46,873 nt of DNA from Bacteroides sp. (GTDB taxonomy: Bacteria; Bacteroidota; Bacteroidia; Bacteroidales; Muribaculaceae). Positions 1-8,149 of the stretch are shown here, piece by piece. The notes below the pieces were generated by a model. The model searched no databases and was not told the DNA's origin. It was given only the letters and a program-made list of their open reading frames with translations. Within the stretch, counting starts at the first letter, position 1; each line of letters begins with the position of its first letter. Location of the stretch: assembly GCA_014801875.1 (NCBI GenBank), contig JAAVDJ010000009.1, positions 1 to 46,873 on the forward strand. Reading direction: 5' to 3'. The translations under genes were made by a program, and so were the position numbers.

Positions 1-1
1 A

Positions 2-745
2 CTTGCCCTACACTACGAACGGCGCGACTCCATGCAAAGTCTTCACCAATTGTCTCTCTATAATTACGACCTTCATGACCGTAATAGAATTAAGGCTGAG
101 AATAAAATGATGAAATGGAGATCAGGGGTGGTAATTGCAATTATAGTCTTACTTATCGTAACCATCGTCTTTCTCATTCGTGAACGGAATAAGAGTCGCA
201 GGATTATCCTCCTTCAAAAAGACATTCTTGACTTGACCGAGCGTTTGTCGCAAGCGGAGATTGCCAACAACAGAATAGATGAGACTATTCCAACTGAAGA
301 GAATAATACACCTCAGGAAAATCCGGATTCATCCGAAAATAAGGGAAAGATACTCCTTTCTCGCCTTATGCCCATTATCAACGGAGAGGAGCCGAATCCT
401 CAACTTGAGATTCAGTTGGCATCATCTGATATCCTGAAAAAATTCAGAGATTGTATCTTGCAAAATGAGATTTCCACTGACGACTGGCTTGTTCTGGAAA
501 AGGAGGTGTTGAAACAATCACCCCATTTTCGGGAGAATCTGCGATTGCTCTCCAACAATTCCCTTGAGGACGCCGAATACCGGATTGCTTTGTTGATAAG
601 ATGTCACTTCCGACCCTCTGAGATTGGATATATTCTGGACATAAAACCGGGTACTGTCTCCCGACATCGGGGTAACATATCTAAAAAGATATTCAAACGG
701 AATATCGGCACACGCCTCATAGATCGTGTCATAAAATCACTTTGA
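2..745 (+). CDS. Membrane-anchored HTH (LuxR-like) regulator, 5' end cut by window
   Basis: The frame is open to the left edge, so the Met at 32 is probably internal and the N-terminal part is missing. Counting from that Met, a hydrophobic segment at about 32-50 is followed by a charged, probably coiled-coil stretch (51-85), an acidic Asn/Pro/Glu linker (86-105) and a C-terminal helical domain. Residues about 183-222 (SEIGYILDIKPGTVSRHR) look like a LuxR/GerE-type helix-turn-helix. In Bacteroidota this TM-HTH arrangement normally follows TPR repeats, which would lie off-window. Such proteins often sit upstream of peptide or polysaccharide loci; here the RiPP-type locus begins right after it. 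That it controls the locus is inference from position. No catalytic motifs are visible. Confidence 0.7.
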   Translation, partial: LALHYERRDSMQSLHQLSLYNYDLHDRNRIKAENKMMKWRSGVVIAIIVLLIVTIVFLIRERNKSRRIILLQKDILDLTERLSQAEIANNRIDETIPTEENNTPQENPDSSENKGKILLSRLMPIINGEEPNPQLEIQLASSDILKKFRDCILQNEISTDDWLVLEKEVLKQSPHFRENLRLLSNNSLEDAEYRIALLIRCHFRPSEIGYILDIKPGTVSRHRGNISKKIFKRNIGTRLIDRVIKSL

Positions 746-784
746 GAACAGAAAAATCTCTGCGGAAGCCTAAATCGAATATGA

Positions 785-862
785 GAAAAAGTGAGATTAA
801 TTGAGATTAAGGAGAAAAAAGTGAGATTTTCAGGCTCCAGTCTCAATTAATCTCACTTTTTC
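785..862. repeat. 22-bp perfect inverted repeat between regulator and peptide locus
   Basis: Positions 785-806 and 841-862 are exact reverse complements (22 nt arms, 34 nt spacer). The spacer holds a second, direct copy of the AAAAAGTGAGATT part of the left arm (816-828). The element starts 40 bp after the regulator stop and ends just before the next promoter. It can act as a terminator-like hairpin, and the left arm could alternatively pair within a leader. The repeated GTGAGATT half-sites would also suit an operator. Confidence 0.6.
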
Positions 863-874
863 TTTAGCCTACTT

Positions 875-906
875 ATTGTTTATCAACCATTTTTATTCTA
901 ACTTTG
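875..906 (+). promoter_or_regulatory. Bacteroidota-type promoter for the DUF3244-like gene
   Basis: A -7 box TAACTTTG (899-906) matches the TAnnTTTG consensus. An ATTG at 875-878 sits 20 bp upstream at the -33 position. Transcription would start near 912, about 25 nt before the ATG at 936. This placement argues against the upstream TTG start at 876. Confidence 0.65.
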
Positions 907-935
907 CCGACAACACAAAACAAATCATTGCCCAC

Positions 936-1346
936 ATGAAACAAAAATTCTTCATTATCCTCCTGGCTTTTCTTTTTGTCGTAGGCTCTTTTGAATGTGC
1001 CTCAGCAGATGATAATATGGAGTTTGAAACCTACCTTGTGGATATTACAACCACAGGACCGGATGATTCCGATGAAGAACCGAAACTCACCCCTTTTTTC
1101 CCTAGGAAGGAAAGATGCCCCGCTGTTCCTCTATTCTGCTCCATAAGCAGAGTGGGTGGAATCCAAATCTCAGGAGTAGACAACGCCGAGATTGTGAGCT
1201 TCGAGATTCTCGATGCCTACGGAAATACTGTCGCCGAACTCGCCGACGAAGCCGCTTTCATTGATACCCTTTTCTCTCTAAAAGGAGATTTCCGTATCGT
1301 GTTCCGGTTCAGCGACCATTCGCTCGCCGGCTGGATAAAAGCATAA
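936..1346 (+). CDS. Small secreted DUF3244-like protein
   Basis: 136 residues starting at the ATG at 936; the longer frame from TTG at 876 would lie inside the promoter. Residues 1-25 form a clear Sec signal peptide (charged start, hydrophobic core FFIILLAFLFVVGSF, likely cleavage after CASA). The mature part has the character of the DUF3244 family: a short beta-rich domain with an ILDAYGNTV segment resembling T9SS-like or Ig-like repeats. It contains Cys at the RCPAVPLFC segment. It is the first gene downstream of the regulator and directly precedes the RiPP precursor, so it may be an accessory periplasmic factor of the peptide system. The family call rests on overall shape and recall, so function is unassigned. 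Confidence 0.6.
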   Translation: MKQKFFIILLAFLFVVGSFECASADDNMEFETYLVDITTTGPDDSDEEPKLTPFFPRKERCPAVPLFCSISRVGGIQISGVDNAEIVSFEILDAYGNTVAELADEAAFIDTLFSLKGDFRIVFRFSDHSLAGWIKA

Positions 1347-1403
1347 TAATTAGATACCCTTTCCAAAAGGCTATTTTGCATTAATAATTTATAATTTTTA
1401 ACT

Positions 1404-1631
1404 ATGGAGTTTTCTATCTTAAAAGTGGAGGAATACGAAAATATGTTCCTCTCTGATGATGAAATGCTACTAATTGCAGGAGGAGAAACTGCAGTTTTAT
1501 GTGGCCAAGGTTGTGGAGTTGGTTGTGGCAACCAATGTGGACTTAATTGCTCCGGCGATTGTGGAGGCAATAGTAGTGAAGATGGTGATGATAATGGAAT
1601 CGAGACTCCTCCTGAAGGTAGACCTGTGTAA
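1404..1631 (+). CDS. RiPP precursor: Gly-Gly leader, six-Cys C-x3 periodic core
   Basis: 75 residues. Residues 1-27 form a leader rich in acidic and hydrophobic residues (LSDDEMLLIAGG) ending in the double-glycine site recognised by C39 peptidases. The core has Cys at 33, 37, 41, 45, 49 and 53, exactly every fourth residue, in CGQG-CGVG-CGNQ-CGLN-CSGD-CGG units. An acidic/polar tail ends in PPEGRPV. The next gene is a radical SAM/SPASM peptide maturase, and a C39 exporter lies 6.5 kb downstream, so three parts of a standard pathway are present. The family precedents are GG-leader, rSAM-modified peptides of Bacteroidales and Cys-x3 thioether peptides (ranthipeptides). The cross-link type cannot be read from sequence. 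Low GC compared with the flanking genes. Confidence 0.88.
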   Translation: MEFSILKVEEYENMFLSDDEMLLIAGGETAVLCGQGCGVGCGNQCGLNCSGDCGGNSSEDGDDNGIETPPEGRPV

Positions 1632-1679
1632 ATCCACTATCACATCCGAACATACTCTCCCTCATCCTTACAACTTAAA

Positions 1680-1721
1680 TTTTCTATATGGTAATCAAAA
1701 AATTGATTACCATATAGAAAA
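1680..1721 (+). promoter_or_regulatory. 19-bp perfect hairpin between precursor and maturase
   Basis: Arms 1680-1698 and 1703-1721 are perfectly complementary with a 4-nt AAAA loop. It lies 48 nt after the precursor stop and 24 nt before the maturase ATG. There is no U-run directly after it, so it is more likely an mRNA-stabilising or partial attenuation element than a full terminator. That would favour precursor transcript over maturase transcript. Confidence 0.75.
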
Positions 1722-1744
1722 CAAATCTTAACAAGGTAACAATC

Positions 1745-3079
1745 ATGAAACTTAGCCGATACAATATTATCTTACCTTTTGAAAAATACAAGATCTACTA
1801 CAATTCTTTTACCGATCAATATATCGGACTTCCAGAAAAGATACATTCAATTTTAAATTCAGTAAGTGGCATTGAAATTTTAAAGGAGCAATTCCCTTAT
1901 CAATTTCAACATCTTGTTGAATTAGGGTTTATAATTGATAAAAATAGGGACGAATTAGATGAAATAAGATTTCAAAATAAAGTAGAGGCATTCGCTCCCA
2001 ATCAATTAACGTTGATGGTATATCCTACCCAAGATTGTAATCTGAAATGTTGGTATTGTTATGAATCACATATTCCAAATACAAGAATGTCTGCCGATAT
2101 ACAAGAGAGAGTGGTAAAGTACGTTGCGAAGAACATAAAAAATTATGAAAAGATTATTTTATCTTTTTTTGGAGGAGAACCTTTGACAGATTTCGCCTCT
2201 ATCGCCTATCCGTTATCATTAAAGATTAAGGAAATTGCACAATCTCATAATAAGAAATTCAATACATTCTTTATTACAAATGCAACTCTTATAGATGATG
2301 ACACAGTAAGGTTTCTAAAAGAGATTAATCCCTATTTTCAAATTACTTTGGACGGAGATAGGACAAAACATAATACCGTCCGTATACGTAAAGAGGGTGC
2401 TAAGGAAACATACGATGACATTATTTGTGCTATTAAAAAAATCACGAGAGACATTTACAATCCGGAAACTTACACCAATCCTATAATTACAATTCGTATT
2501 AATTACGATAATACTACACTAAAAAACATATCATCATTATTGACAGATTTAAATGACATAGACAGAAAAGCTATTCATTTTCATCTTGAACGTGTGTGGC
2601 AAACACGACACTTGATCAACTCTGAACAACGTATACTTCTAAATCAGACAATAAGAAATCTGATTAATCTAGGTTTCTCCGTAGGTCATGGTTCTTTTAG
2701 CAGAAAAAGAGTTTCATGCCCTGCTGAGGTTAAAAGCCACATGATTGTAAACTATGATGGCGATTTATTCCGTTGTAATGGAAGAACTCTATCTAAATCT
2801 ACAAGAGAAGGTTATCTATCACAAGAAGGTGATCCCGTTTGGGATCCAATCATACAGGCAAAAAGACAGGGAAAGGCAACATTTGAAAATTCTGAATGTC
2901 TTGATTGTGTTATGCTTCCCCAATGTATGGGGCCGTGTAGTCAAAAGATTATTGAACAAAATGGCTTTAATAAGAAAATATGCAACCTAAACTCAATAGA
3001 TGTGTCTTTAAAAGATTATCTAAAAGGGGAGTTAGAACTTCGCCTCCTTGTGAGAGGTGGGAAAAAAATTAAAAGCTGA
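1745..3079 (+). CDS. Radical SAM/SPASM peptide maturase
   Basis: 444 residues. The N-terminal ~80 residues precede the SAM domain and could hold a leader-binding (RRE-like) domain. The radical SAM CX3CX2C motif CNLKCWYC has Cys near 98, 102 and 105, followed by the SAM-binding FFGGEP motif (~141-146). The C-terminus carries a complete SPASM pattern: a Cys near 324, GDLFRC, then ECLDC, a CX5C and CMGPC (~384-397), and a last Cys near 412. SPASM enzymes bind auxiliary 4Fe-4S clusters and install thioether or C-C bonds in peptides. The adjacent Cys-periodic precursor is the evident substrate. The gene is strikingly AT-rich compared with the downstream transporter, suggesting that precursor and maturase were acquired together. 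Confidence 0.92.
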   Translation: MKLSRYNIILPFEKYKIYYNSFTDQYIGLPEKIHSILNSVSGIEILKEQFPYQFQHLVELGFIIDKNRDELDEIRFQNKVEAFAPNQLTLMVYPTQDCNLKCWYCYESHIPNTRMSADIQERVVKYVAKNIKNYEKIILSFFGGEPLTDFASIAYPLSLKIKEIAQSHNKKFNTFFITNATLIDDDTVRFLKEINPYFQITLDGDRTKHNTVRIRKEGAKETYDDIICAIKKITRDIYNPETYTNPIITIRINYDNTTLKNISSLLTDLNDIDRKAIHFHLERVWQTRHLINSEQRILLNQTIRNLINLGFSVGHGSFSRKRVSCPAEVKSHMIVNYDGDLFRCNGRTLSKSTREGYLSQEGDPVWDPIIQAKRQGKATFENSECLDCVMLPQCMGPCSQKIIEQNGFNKKICNLNSIDVSLKDYLKGELELRLLVRGGKKIKS

Positions 3080-3105
3080 TCAGGCTACATTAGCTCTCTA
3101 TAATT

Positions 3106-5256
3106 ATGAAAATACTAAACTCCAAATTACGGCATATGCCGGAGCTATTTCCTTTAGGATTATTCCTATGGGCATATTTTTGTGGCTCTCTTTACGGTCT
3201 ATCCCGGACAACAGCACCTGAACTGAAAGATACTGTCGCAAATAGGCTCAATGAGGTCGTGATTGAAGGGAAGTCGGAATTGATGACTGACCAAGGTCTG
3301 AGATACACACCTGACAGGAAACAGAAATCCGCTGCCATGACCGGTGCTGACCTCATAAACAGAATGGGAATCCCTCAGCTCTCAGTCAATATGGCTACGG
3401 AGAGTATAAGCTCTACTGACGGAGGGCAAATAGCAATTTTCATAAACAAAGTACCCGCTTCCAACGAGGAACTAAGGGCAATGCGTCCCGAAGACGTGAA
3501 ATATATAGAAGTTCTTGACAATCCCTCCGACCCAAAGTTTATGGGACAACGGAGGGTAGTAAACTTTGTTATGTTGCAATATCAATATGGGGGATATATC
3601 AAAATAAACCCTAAAGGCACTCTCATTACTGATGAGGGTTCGATAAGGGCTAACATGAAATTGAAGTTTAAGGCAATGACCTTCGACCTTATGGGAATTG
3701 GGAGTTATGATGAATCCAACCATACATATACCACTCTTTCTGAGTCCCTCTCCTTCCCCTCAAATTATCCCGTTAATAGTTTCGTTGCCGAATCCGGAGT
3801 CTCCAAAGCGAAAAAGAAAGATAGGAATGGTACGATCTCTTTCCGTGCGCTCTATTCCTCAGATAAGATTTCTGCCAACTCCACTTTGTCCGCTAAAATT
3901 GACAGACAACCGATTGCCCGCTATTCCGGAGATGTCAGCTACACTCCATCCGTCCTCCCCGGCTCAAATTATAGTTCAGAGTCTGACTACATCAAACGAT
4001 ATATCTCTTATTCCGGAAACTATTTCTTCTCCCTGCCTAAAGGAAATAGCCTCAATATGATGCTTCAATCTGTCGTCTCTAACACCTCCCAAAACTCATC
4101 TTACGCAGAATCATCCATATCATCAATCATCAACGGAGCGAAAGATGTCTCATCTGATCTGAGGGGGGTGGTATACTATTCTCATTCTTTTTCTCCATAC
4201 AGTTCTTTAGGAGTTACCTTGAGCACAATATATTCCTTTAACAATACCTCATACAACGGATCTACCTTGGCTGACGACCGTTCTCACTCCTTTTTTCTTC
4301 TTGGAGGAGCAAGCTATTATTTCAGGCGGGGCAAATGGGATACCAACATCGGGATGGGATGGACTCGGACTCTTTCCAGACTCAACGCTCGCCATGTGAT
4401 AAGCTACGGTCCATACGCTGACCTGAATGTGAACTTTAGAATAGACAATAAGCAAAAAATATCGGCTGAAGGACACCTGAGTGTGTGGACACCGCCGGCC
4501 AATCAAAAGAGTGACATCATAATATATTCGCGTCCTTTCTTGTGGATTACCGGTAATCCGGATTTGAAACAATACGGAGCCCTTGATCTCGCATTGAGAT
4601 ATTCTTTGATGCTTTCTAAGAAAATATCCTTTTCCTCTTACATCTCTCTTATGGGACTAAACAGAAGGTGTGCTTACGACTATATCCCTTATGACGACGA
4701 GGAGGGATTGTTGCGTACAATCATACAGCCCGCCGGCAAATATATAAACCAAAAAATGGGGGCCACCCTGACGCTCCGTCTGCTCGAAAGAAGCCTGATG
4801 CTGAAAGGATCAATTACTGAGAACCATATCCATGATAACGGTCCGGCAGGCTGGAACCATACATTTTTCAATTACAGTATTCAGGCTTTTTATTATCTCG
4901 GCAAATTCAGTTTCGGTCTCTATTATCAGTCGCCAAATGAGTTTTCTGACAACCATATGTCAAGCGGACTGAAGAAAACCAAATCAACATGGAATTTTAA
5001 TATCGGGTGGAGCAAGGGTGGTTTCAATGTGCGGCTGACAGCTTACGATCTGACCAGATGGAACTGGGAATCCGGTTCGTTGAAGATGTCTTCCAAATAT
5101 TATTCCTATCATCAGGGAATATATGGTGACACCCGACATGCCTCTATAGAATTGACCGCGTCATATTTCATTGATTTCGGGAAAAAAGTCAAAAAAGGGA
5201 ACGAGCTGAATGATACCGACCTCCATACCTCAGGAATCCTTGCGTGGCAGCCATGA
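3106..5256 (+). CDS. TonB-receptor-like outer-membrane beta-barrel protein
   Basis: 716 residues, starting 27 bp after the maturase. An N-terminal hydrophobic export segment (Met at 1 or at 11) is followed by a plug-like region (LNEVVIEGK ... DLINRMGIPQLSVN ... VKYIEVL, ~50-145). The remaining ~550 residues show alternating aromatic strands of an outer-membrane barrel (OMP_b-brl_3 type), with the terminal strand in SIELTASYFIDFG. It lacks the N-terminal carboxypeptidase-regulatory domain found in the next barrel. It is very probably part of the peptide locus, as an outer-membrane exit, uptake or immunity partner; the sequence does not say which. Confidence 0.78.
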   Translation: MKILNSKLRHMPELFPLGLFLWAYFCGSLYGLSRTTAPELKDTVANRLNEVVIEGKSELMTDQGLRYTPDRKQKSAAMTGADLINRMGIPQLSVNMATESISSTDGGQIAIFINKVPASNEELRAMRPEDVKYIEVLDNPSDPKFMGQRRVVNFVMLQYQYGGYIKINPKGTLITDEGSIRANMKLKFKAMTFDLMGIGSYDESNHTYTTLSESLSFPSNYPVNSFVAESGVSKAKKKDRNGTISFRALYSSDKISANSTLSAKIDRQPIARYSGDVSYTPSVLPGSNYSSESDYIKRYISYSGNYFFSLPKGNSLNMMLQSVVSNTSQNSSYAESSISSIINGAKDVSSDLRGVVYYSHSFSPYSSLGVTLSTIYSFNNTSYNGSTLADDRSHSFFLLGGASYYFRRGKWDTNIGMGWTRTLSRLNARHVISYGPYADLNVNFRIDNKQKISAEGHLSVWTPPANQKSDIIIYSRPFLWITGNPDLKQYGALDLALRYSLMLSKKISFSSYISLMGLNRRCAYDYIPYDDEEGLLRTIIQPAGKYINQKMGATLTLRLLERSLMLKGSITENHIHDNGPAGWNHTFFNYSIQAFYYLGKFSFGLYYQSPNEFSDNHMSSGLKKTKSTWNFNIGWSKGGFNVRLTAYDLTRWNWESGSLKMSSKYYSYHQGIYGDTRHASIELTASYFIDFGKKVKKGNELNDTDLHTSGILAWQP

Positions 5257-5318
5257 ATACAATGAAATTCTTCGAGGCAATTGTGCCTCGGCTTATCAAT
5301 TGGAGCGAAACCTGTGCA

Positions 5319-5381
5319 TTCATTATCCTCCCGGCTTTTCCTTTTGTCGAACGCGCTTTTGAATGTGACGAAGCAAAAGAT
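5319..5381 (+). pseudogene. Remnant duplicate of the DUF3244-like signal-peptide region
   Basis: 63 nt align without gaps to 951-1013 in the DUF3244-like gene, with about 10 mismatches by hand count. The shared words include TTCATTATCCTCC, GGCTTTTC and CTTTTGAATGTG. The alignment does not extend on either side. In this copy the hydrophobic core is broken by charged residues (PFVERAFEC), and the surrounding 80-codon frame does not resemble the parent. It looks like the scar of a decayed paralogue. Confidence 0.6.
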
Positions 5382-5411
5382 ACATACCGAGACGGTAAAG
5401 ATTCCGTAAAG

Positions 5412-5438
5412 ATGAGTAAACTTTTTTCGTTTACTCAT
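5412..5438. terminator. Hairpin downstream of the first barrel gene
   Basis: Perfect 10-bp inverted repeat (5412-5421 / 5429-5438) with a T-rich 7-nt loop. A second, weaker 7-bp hairpin lies at 5478-5498. No classical U-run follows either one, so they may end or stabilise the upstream transcript. Confidence 0.45.
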
Positions 5439-5519
5439 ATTAAAAGCATCATTTTACACCCTCATAAATATCAATGCACCAAATAATTGTAATTTGGTAC
5501 AAAAACGGTACTCATTTCC

Positions 5520-5552
5520 TTGACAAACGGGGGGAACAACTTTGTAACTTTG
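5520..5552 (+). promoter_or_regulatory. Promoter inside the 600-bp gap between barrel genes
   Basis: A perfect -7 box TAACTTTG (5545-5552) has TTG (5520-5522) about 22 bp upstream. It sits 17 bp before the ATG of a 39-codon frame and 300 bp before the second barrel gene. Confidence 0.55.
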
Positions 5553-5568
5553 CCAAAAAAATTTGAAC

Positions 5569-5688
5569 ATGAAGACGATTTCCAAAACTATCCTCATCAA
5601 TAACTCCGGAAAATTTCGGATCCGGAACGCGGACAGCGTATCGCAAGAATTCCAAACAGCTTTTTCTCTCCATATATTAGAATACTGA
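5569..5688 (+). CDS. Possible 39-residue peptide behind a consensus promoter
   Basis: ATG at 5569, stop at 5686-5688. The product begins MKTISKTILINNSGKFR and ends HILEY. It has no signal peptide, Cys cluster or Gly-Gly site, so it does not look like a second RiPP precursor. It could be a leader peptide, the truncated start of a lost gene, or chance. The only support is the strong -7 box 17 bp upstream. Confidence 0.25.
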   Translation: MKTISKTILINNSGKFRIRNADSVSQEFQTAFSLHILEY

Positions 5689-5726
5689 CTATAAACCGTT
5701 TACCCTCAGAATTCAGTTCTAAATCG

Positions 5727-5801
5727 AATTCCAAACCACCATTTTGGAATTAAATTGGAACTGTCTTGTAGTCATTATTCAGAGAGACCTGCGTAACTTT
5801 A
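5727..5801 (+). promoter_or_regulatory. Inverted repeat and -7-like box before second barrel gene
   Basis: A 9-bp perfect inverted repeat AATTCCAAA / TTTGGAATT (5727-5735 / 5743-5751) lies upstream of TAACTTTA (5794-5801), one base off the -7 consensus. A start near 5807 would leave a ~45-nt leader before the ATG at 5853. The repeat is placed like an operator. Confidence 0.4.
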
Positions 5802-5852
5802 CGCCATACACATAAAACCGAAAACCAATTATACTCTCTCCTTCTTCATAAC

Positions 5853-8126
5853 ATGTTTTCACGTATATTATTCCTCATCTCCCTGTTGGTCTTTACTTCT
5901 TCAATTATGGCGGACAGGACACTTGTGGTAAAAGTGGAGCAACCTAACGGCGAAGCTATTCCCGGGGCTACTGTCTACGGTTTGCGCAACGACAGCACCC
6001 TGATTGGAGCCTCACTCTCTGAATCTGACGGAATCGCAAGACTTATATTGGCTGAAACTCCATTCCTGATAAAAGGCACTTCTACGGGATATGCCCCGTC
6101 TGTGGTTCCTTTCAAAGAAGGAACCGATTCAATTCTACTTCGACTCTCTCCTGAAGAAACACGTCTTGAGGGAATCGAAGTGACCGCATCCATCCAAAGA
6201 GATGCGGAGGGAAAAGAGATTTTCACCATTACTGACGAAATGCGAAAAAATACCAATAACGCAGCCAACCTGATTGCCAAACTTCCCGGAGTGAGCGTAA
6301 ATCAAGCTACGGAAACTATCCGCATCGGCACGGAATCCGACATAAAGGTAATAGTAGACGGGCAGGAAGTATCCCGCCAATATGCCATGAGCCTCAACTC
6401 GAAGCGAATAAAATCTATTGAGATTGAAAGAAATCCTTCCGGAAGATATGCCGGCTCTAATATAGTGGTCAATATAATCCTGAATAAGAGTTATCAGGGC
6501 ATCGACCTCAGTCTTCAGGGGAAATACACTCAATTCCTGCAGAATGGTTTCTCCAACAACGAGGGGGAAGCATTTAATGTTACCTCCACTTTCGGAAAAT
6601 GGAATTTATATGCCTCAGAGGAATTTTCTCGCTCTTTATGGAAAGAGGCGGAGGGGTATTCCATACATTCGGAAGGTTTCTCGCCGACTGTGGCTGACAC
6701 GCCCCCTGCGTCCGACCCTAATATCTCACAACGTACACTTTCATGGAAGACCCTGATTGGAATCGACTGCAACCTCTCTTCTTCACACGTCATATCAGCC
6801 CAGTTCAGCTATGACCACACAAATGCACGCAAAAGCGAAGATCAGCTAATGTCAGACCCCGCCGGCAACTTCACTTCATACTATCTTCAGAAATATCGCA
6901 ACAATAACTTCGTTGGAGGAATTTTCTATCATGGAGCCCTCGGTGATAACTGGAATCTCTCTGCCGACTTCATCTATAACCGATATGGAATCAGGGAAAA
7001 CCGTGATTTCTCCCAACCCCTCTCCTCTTCATTTTCCTCTACCGACGGAGACAAGGATTATATCCAGACATATCTCACCGCCTCATGGCGTCCTTCAAAA
7101 AAATGGAGAATCTCCCTGAAATATAACCTTACCTGGCGCGACTATAATACTGTCAGCCAAGCGGAAGTGAGAACCAATCTTTCCGAGACACGCAATCTTC
7201 CCAACGTAGACATTTATTTCCGTCCTGTCTCAAACTTCAATATTCGCCTTGGAGGAAGCTGGCAGCATATTTCCAAGAGTAACGACGACATGAAACTCTC
7301 GGAATCATCCTTCATGCCTGATGCCCGAATCTACTGGCGTCCCTTCAAATGGATGAAAATAATAGCTCTATACTACTGTGATGTGGAATATCCGAATCTC
7401 GACCTGCTCTCCCCTCAGCAATGGAAAGTGGCTGACGGTGTGCTCCATGTCGGCAATCCGGAACTGAAAGCAAAAGTGATGCACTATGCCAATCCACAGA
7501 TAACATTTCTTAACTGCCTGAAGATCGAATATATGTACAGACGGGCTGCCAATGACATCTCGACCGTATATCTTCCTTCTGAGGATTATCGTAACGGAGT
7601 CATACAGACTTACGCCAACAGCACTATCATCCACCAGTATGCGGGCATACAGTTTTTCCGCAATCTCCATCGCGATTTCAAAATAGACATTCTCGGCAAC
7701 TACCAGTGGTATCAGCGCAAATATGATGCCTCGAAAGGATATGGGCGCACATGGTATCTCGATGCTTCCGCAGAGTGGAATATAATGGGGAAAGGATATG
7801 TGGCACAAGCTGAATATTTCCTGCGCGATGACAGAATACCTGTTCCAATGGGTCGGGAGATCGCGCGGCAGGAGGGTCTGAATCTTTCAGTTTTCAAACT
7901 ATTTCTAAAGAATCGTCTCTCTGTAGCCCTTTTCGGAATAATACCTACCCGCCTGCTCCCTGCCGTAAATCATACCTTCATCTCAGCTCCGGGATTCTCT
8001 TTTTCTCAGACTCAAAATCTCACAAACACAGGGTCATGGTGCGCAGGCATCAACATACGTTTCCGCTTCGGAAACGGGAAAGTGCGCAACGCGGAAGACT
8101 ATATCCGTTTCGAGAAGGAGAAATAA
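5853..8126 (+). CDS. CarboxypepD_reg plus TonB-type outer-membrane barrel
   Basis: 757 residues. Signal peptide ~1-20 (FLISLLVFTSSIMA), then a carboxypeptidase-regulatory-like beta-sandwich (~22-100; GEAIPGATVYGL). A plug-like domain follows (~105-215; NLIAKLPGVSVN ... IKVIVDGQEV ... IKSIEIERNPSGRYAG), then a barrel of the OMP_b-brl_3 family. This domain order is typical of Bacteroidota outer-membrane proteins of unknown cargo. It lies only 23 bp upstream of the C39 exporter, so the two are probably co-transcribed and the barrel may act with the exporter. I found no TonB box I could name with confidence. Confidence 0.82.
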   Translation: MFSRILFLISLLVFTSSIMADRTLVVKVEQPNGEAIPGATVYGLRNDSTLIGASLSESDGIARLILAETPFLIKGTSTGYAPSVVPFKEGTDSILLRLSPEETRLEGIEVTASIQRDAEGKEIFTITDEMRKNTNNAANLIAKLPGVSVNQATETIRIGTESDIKVIVDGQEVSRQYAMSLNSKRIKSIEIERNPSGRYAGSNIVVNIILNKSYQGIDLSLQGKYTQFLQNGFSNNEGEAFNVTSTFGKWNLYASEEFSRSLWKEAEGYSIHSEGFSPTVADTPPASDPNISQRTLSWKTLIGIDCNLSSSHVISAQFSYDHTNARKSEDQLMSDPAGNFTSYYLQKYRNNNFVGGIFYHGALGDNWNLSADFIYNRYGIRENRDFSQPLSSSFSSTDGDKDYIQTYLTASWRPSKKWRISLKYNLTWRDYNTVSQAEVRTNLSETRNLPNVDIYFRPVSNFNIRLGGSWQHISKSNDDMKLSESSFMPDARIYWRPFKWMKIIALYYCDVEYPNLDLLSPQQWKVADGVLHVGNPELKAKVMHYANPQITFLNCLKIEYMYRRAANDISTVYLPSEDYRNGVIQTYANSTIIHQYAGIQFFRNLHRDFKIDILGNYQWYQRKYDASKGYGRTWYLDASAEWNIMGKGYVAQAEYFLRDDRIPVPMGREIARQEGLNLSVFKLFLKNRLSVALFGIIPTRLLPAVNHTFISAPGFSFSQTQNLTNTGSWCAGINIRFRFGNGKVRNAEDYIRFEKEK

Positions 8127-8149
8127 AGGAACACTGACAACTATAGGGA

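Noticed and set aside
1474-1731. 85-codon frame overlapping the RiPP precursor in another frame
   Set aside because: It is Val/Ile-rich nonsense read from the Gly/Cys repeats; the frame with Gly-Gly leader and periodic Cys is clearly the real one.
5244-5486. 80-codon frame after the first barrel gene as a real gene
   Set aside because: It starts at a GTG inside the barrel gene's end and contains the degraded copy of the DUF3244 signal region; more likely decayed DNA.
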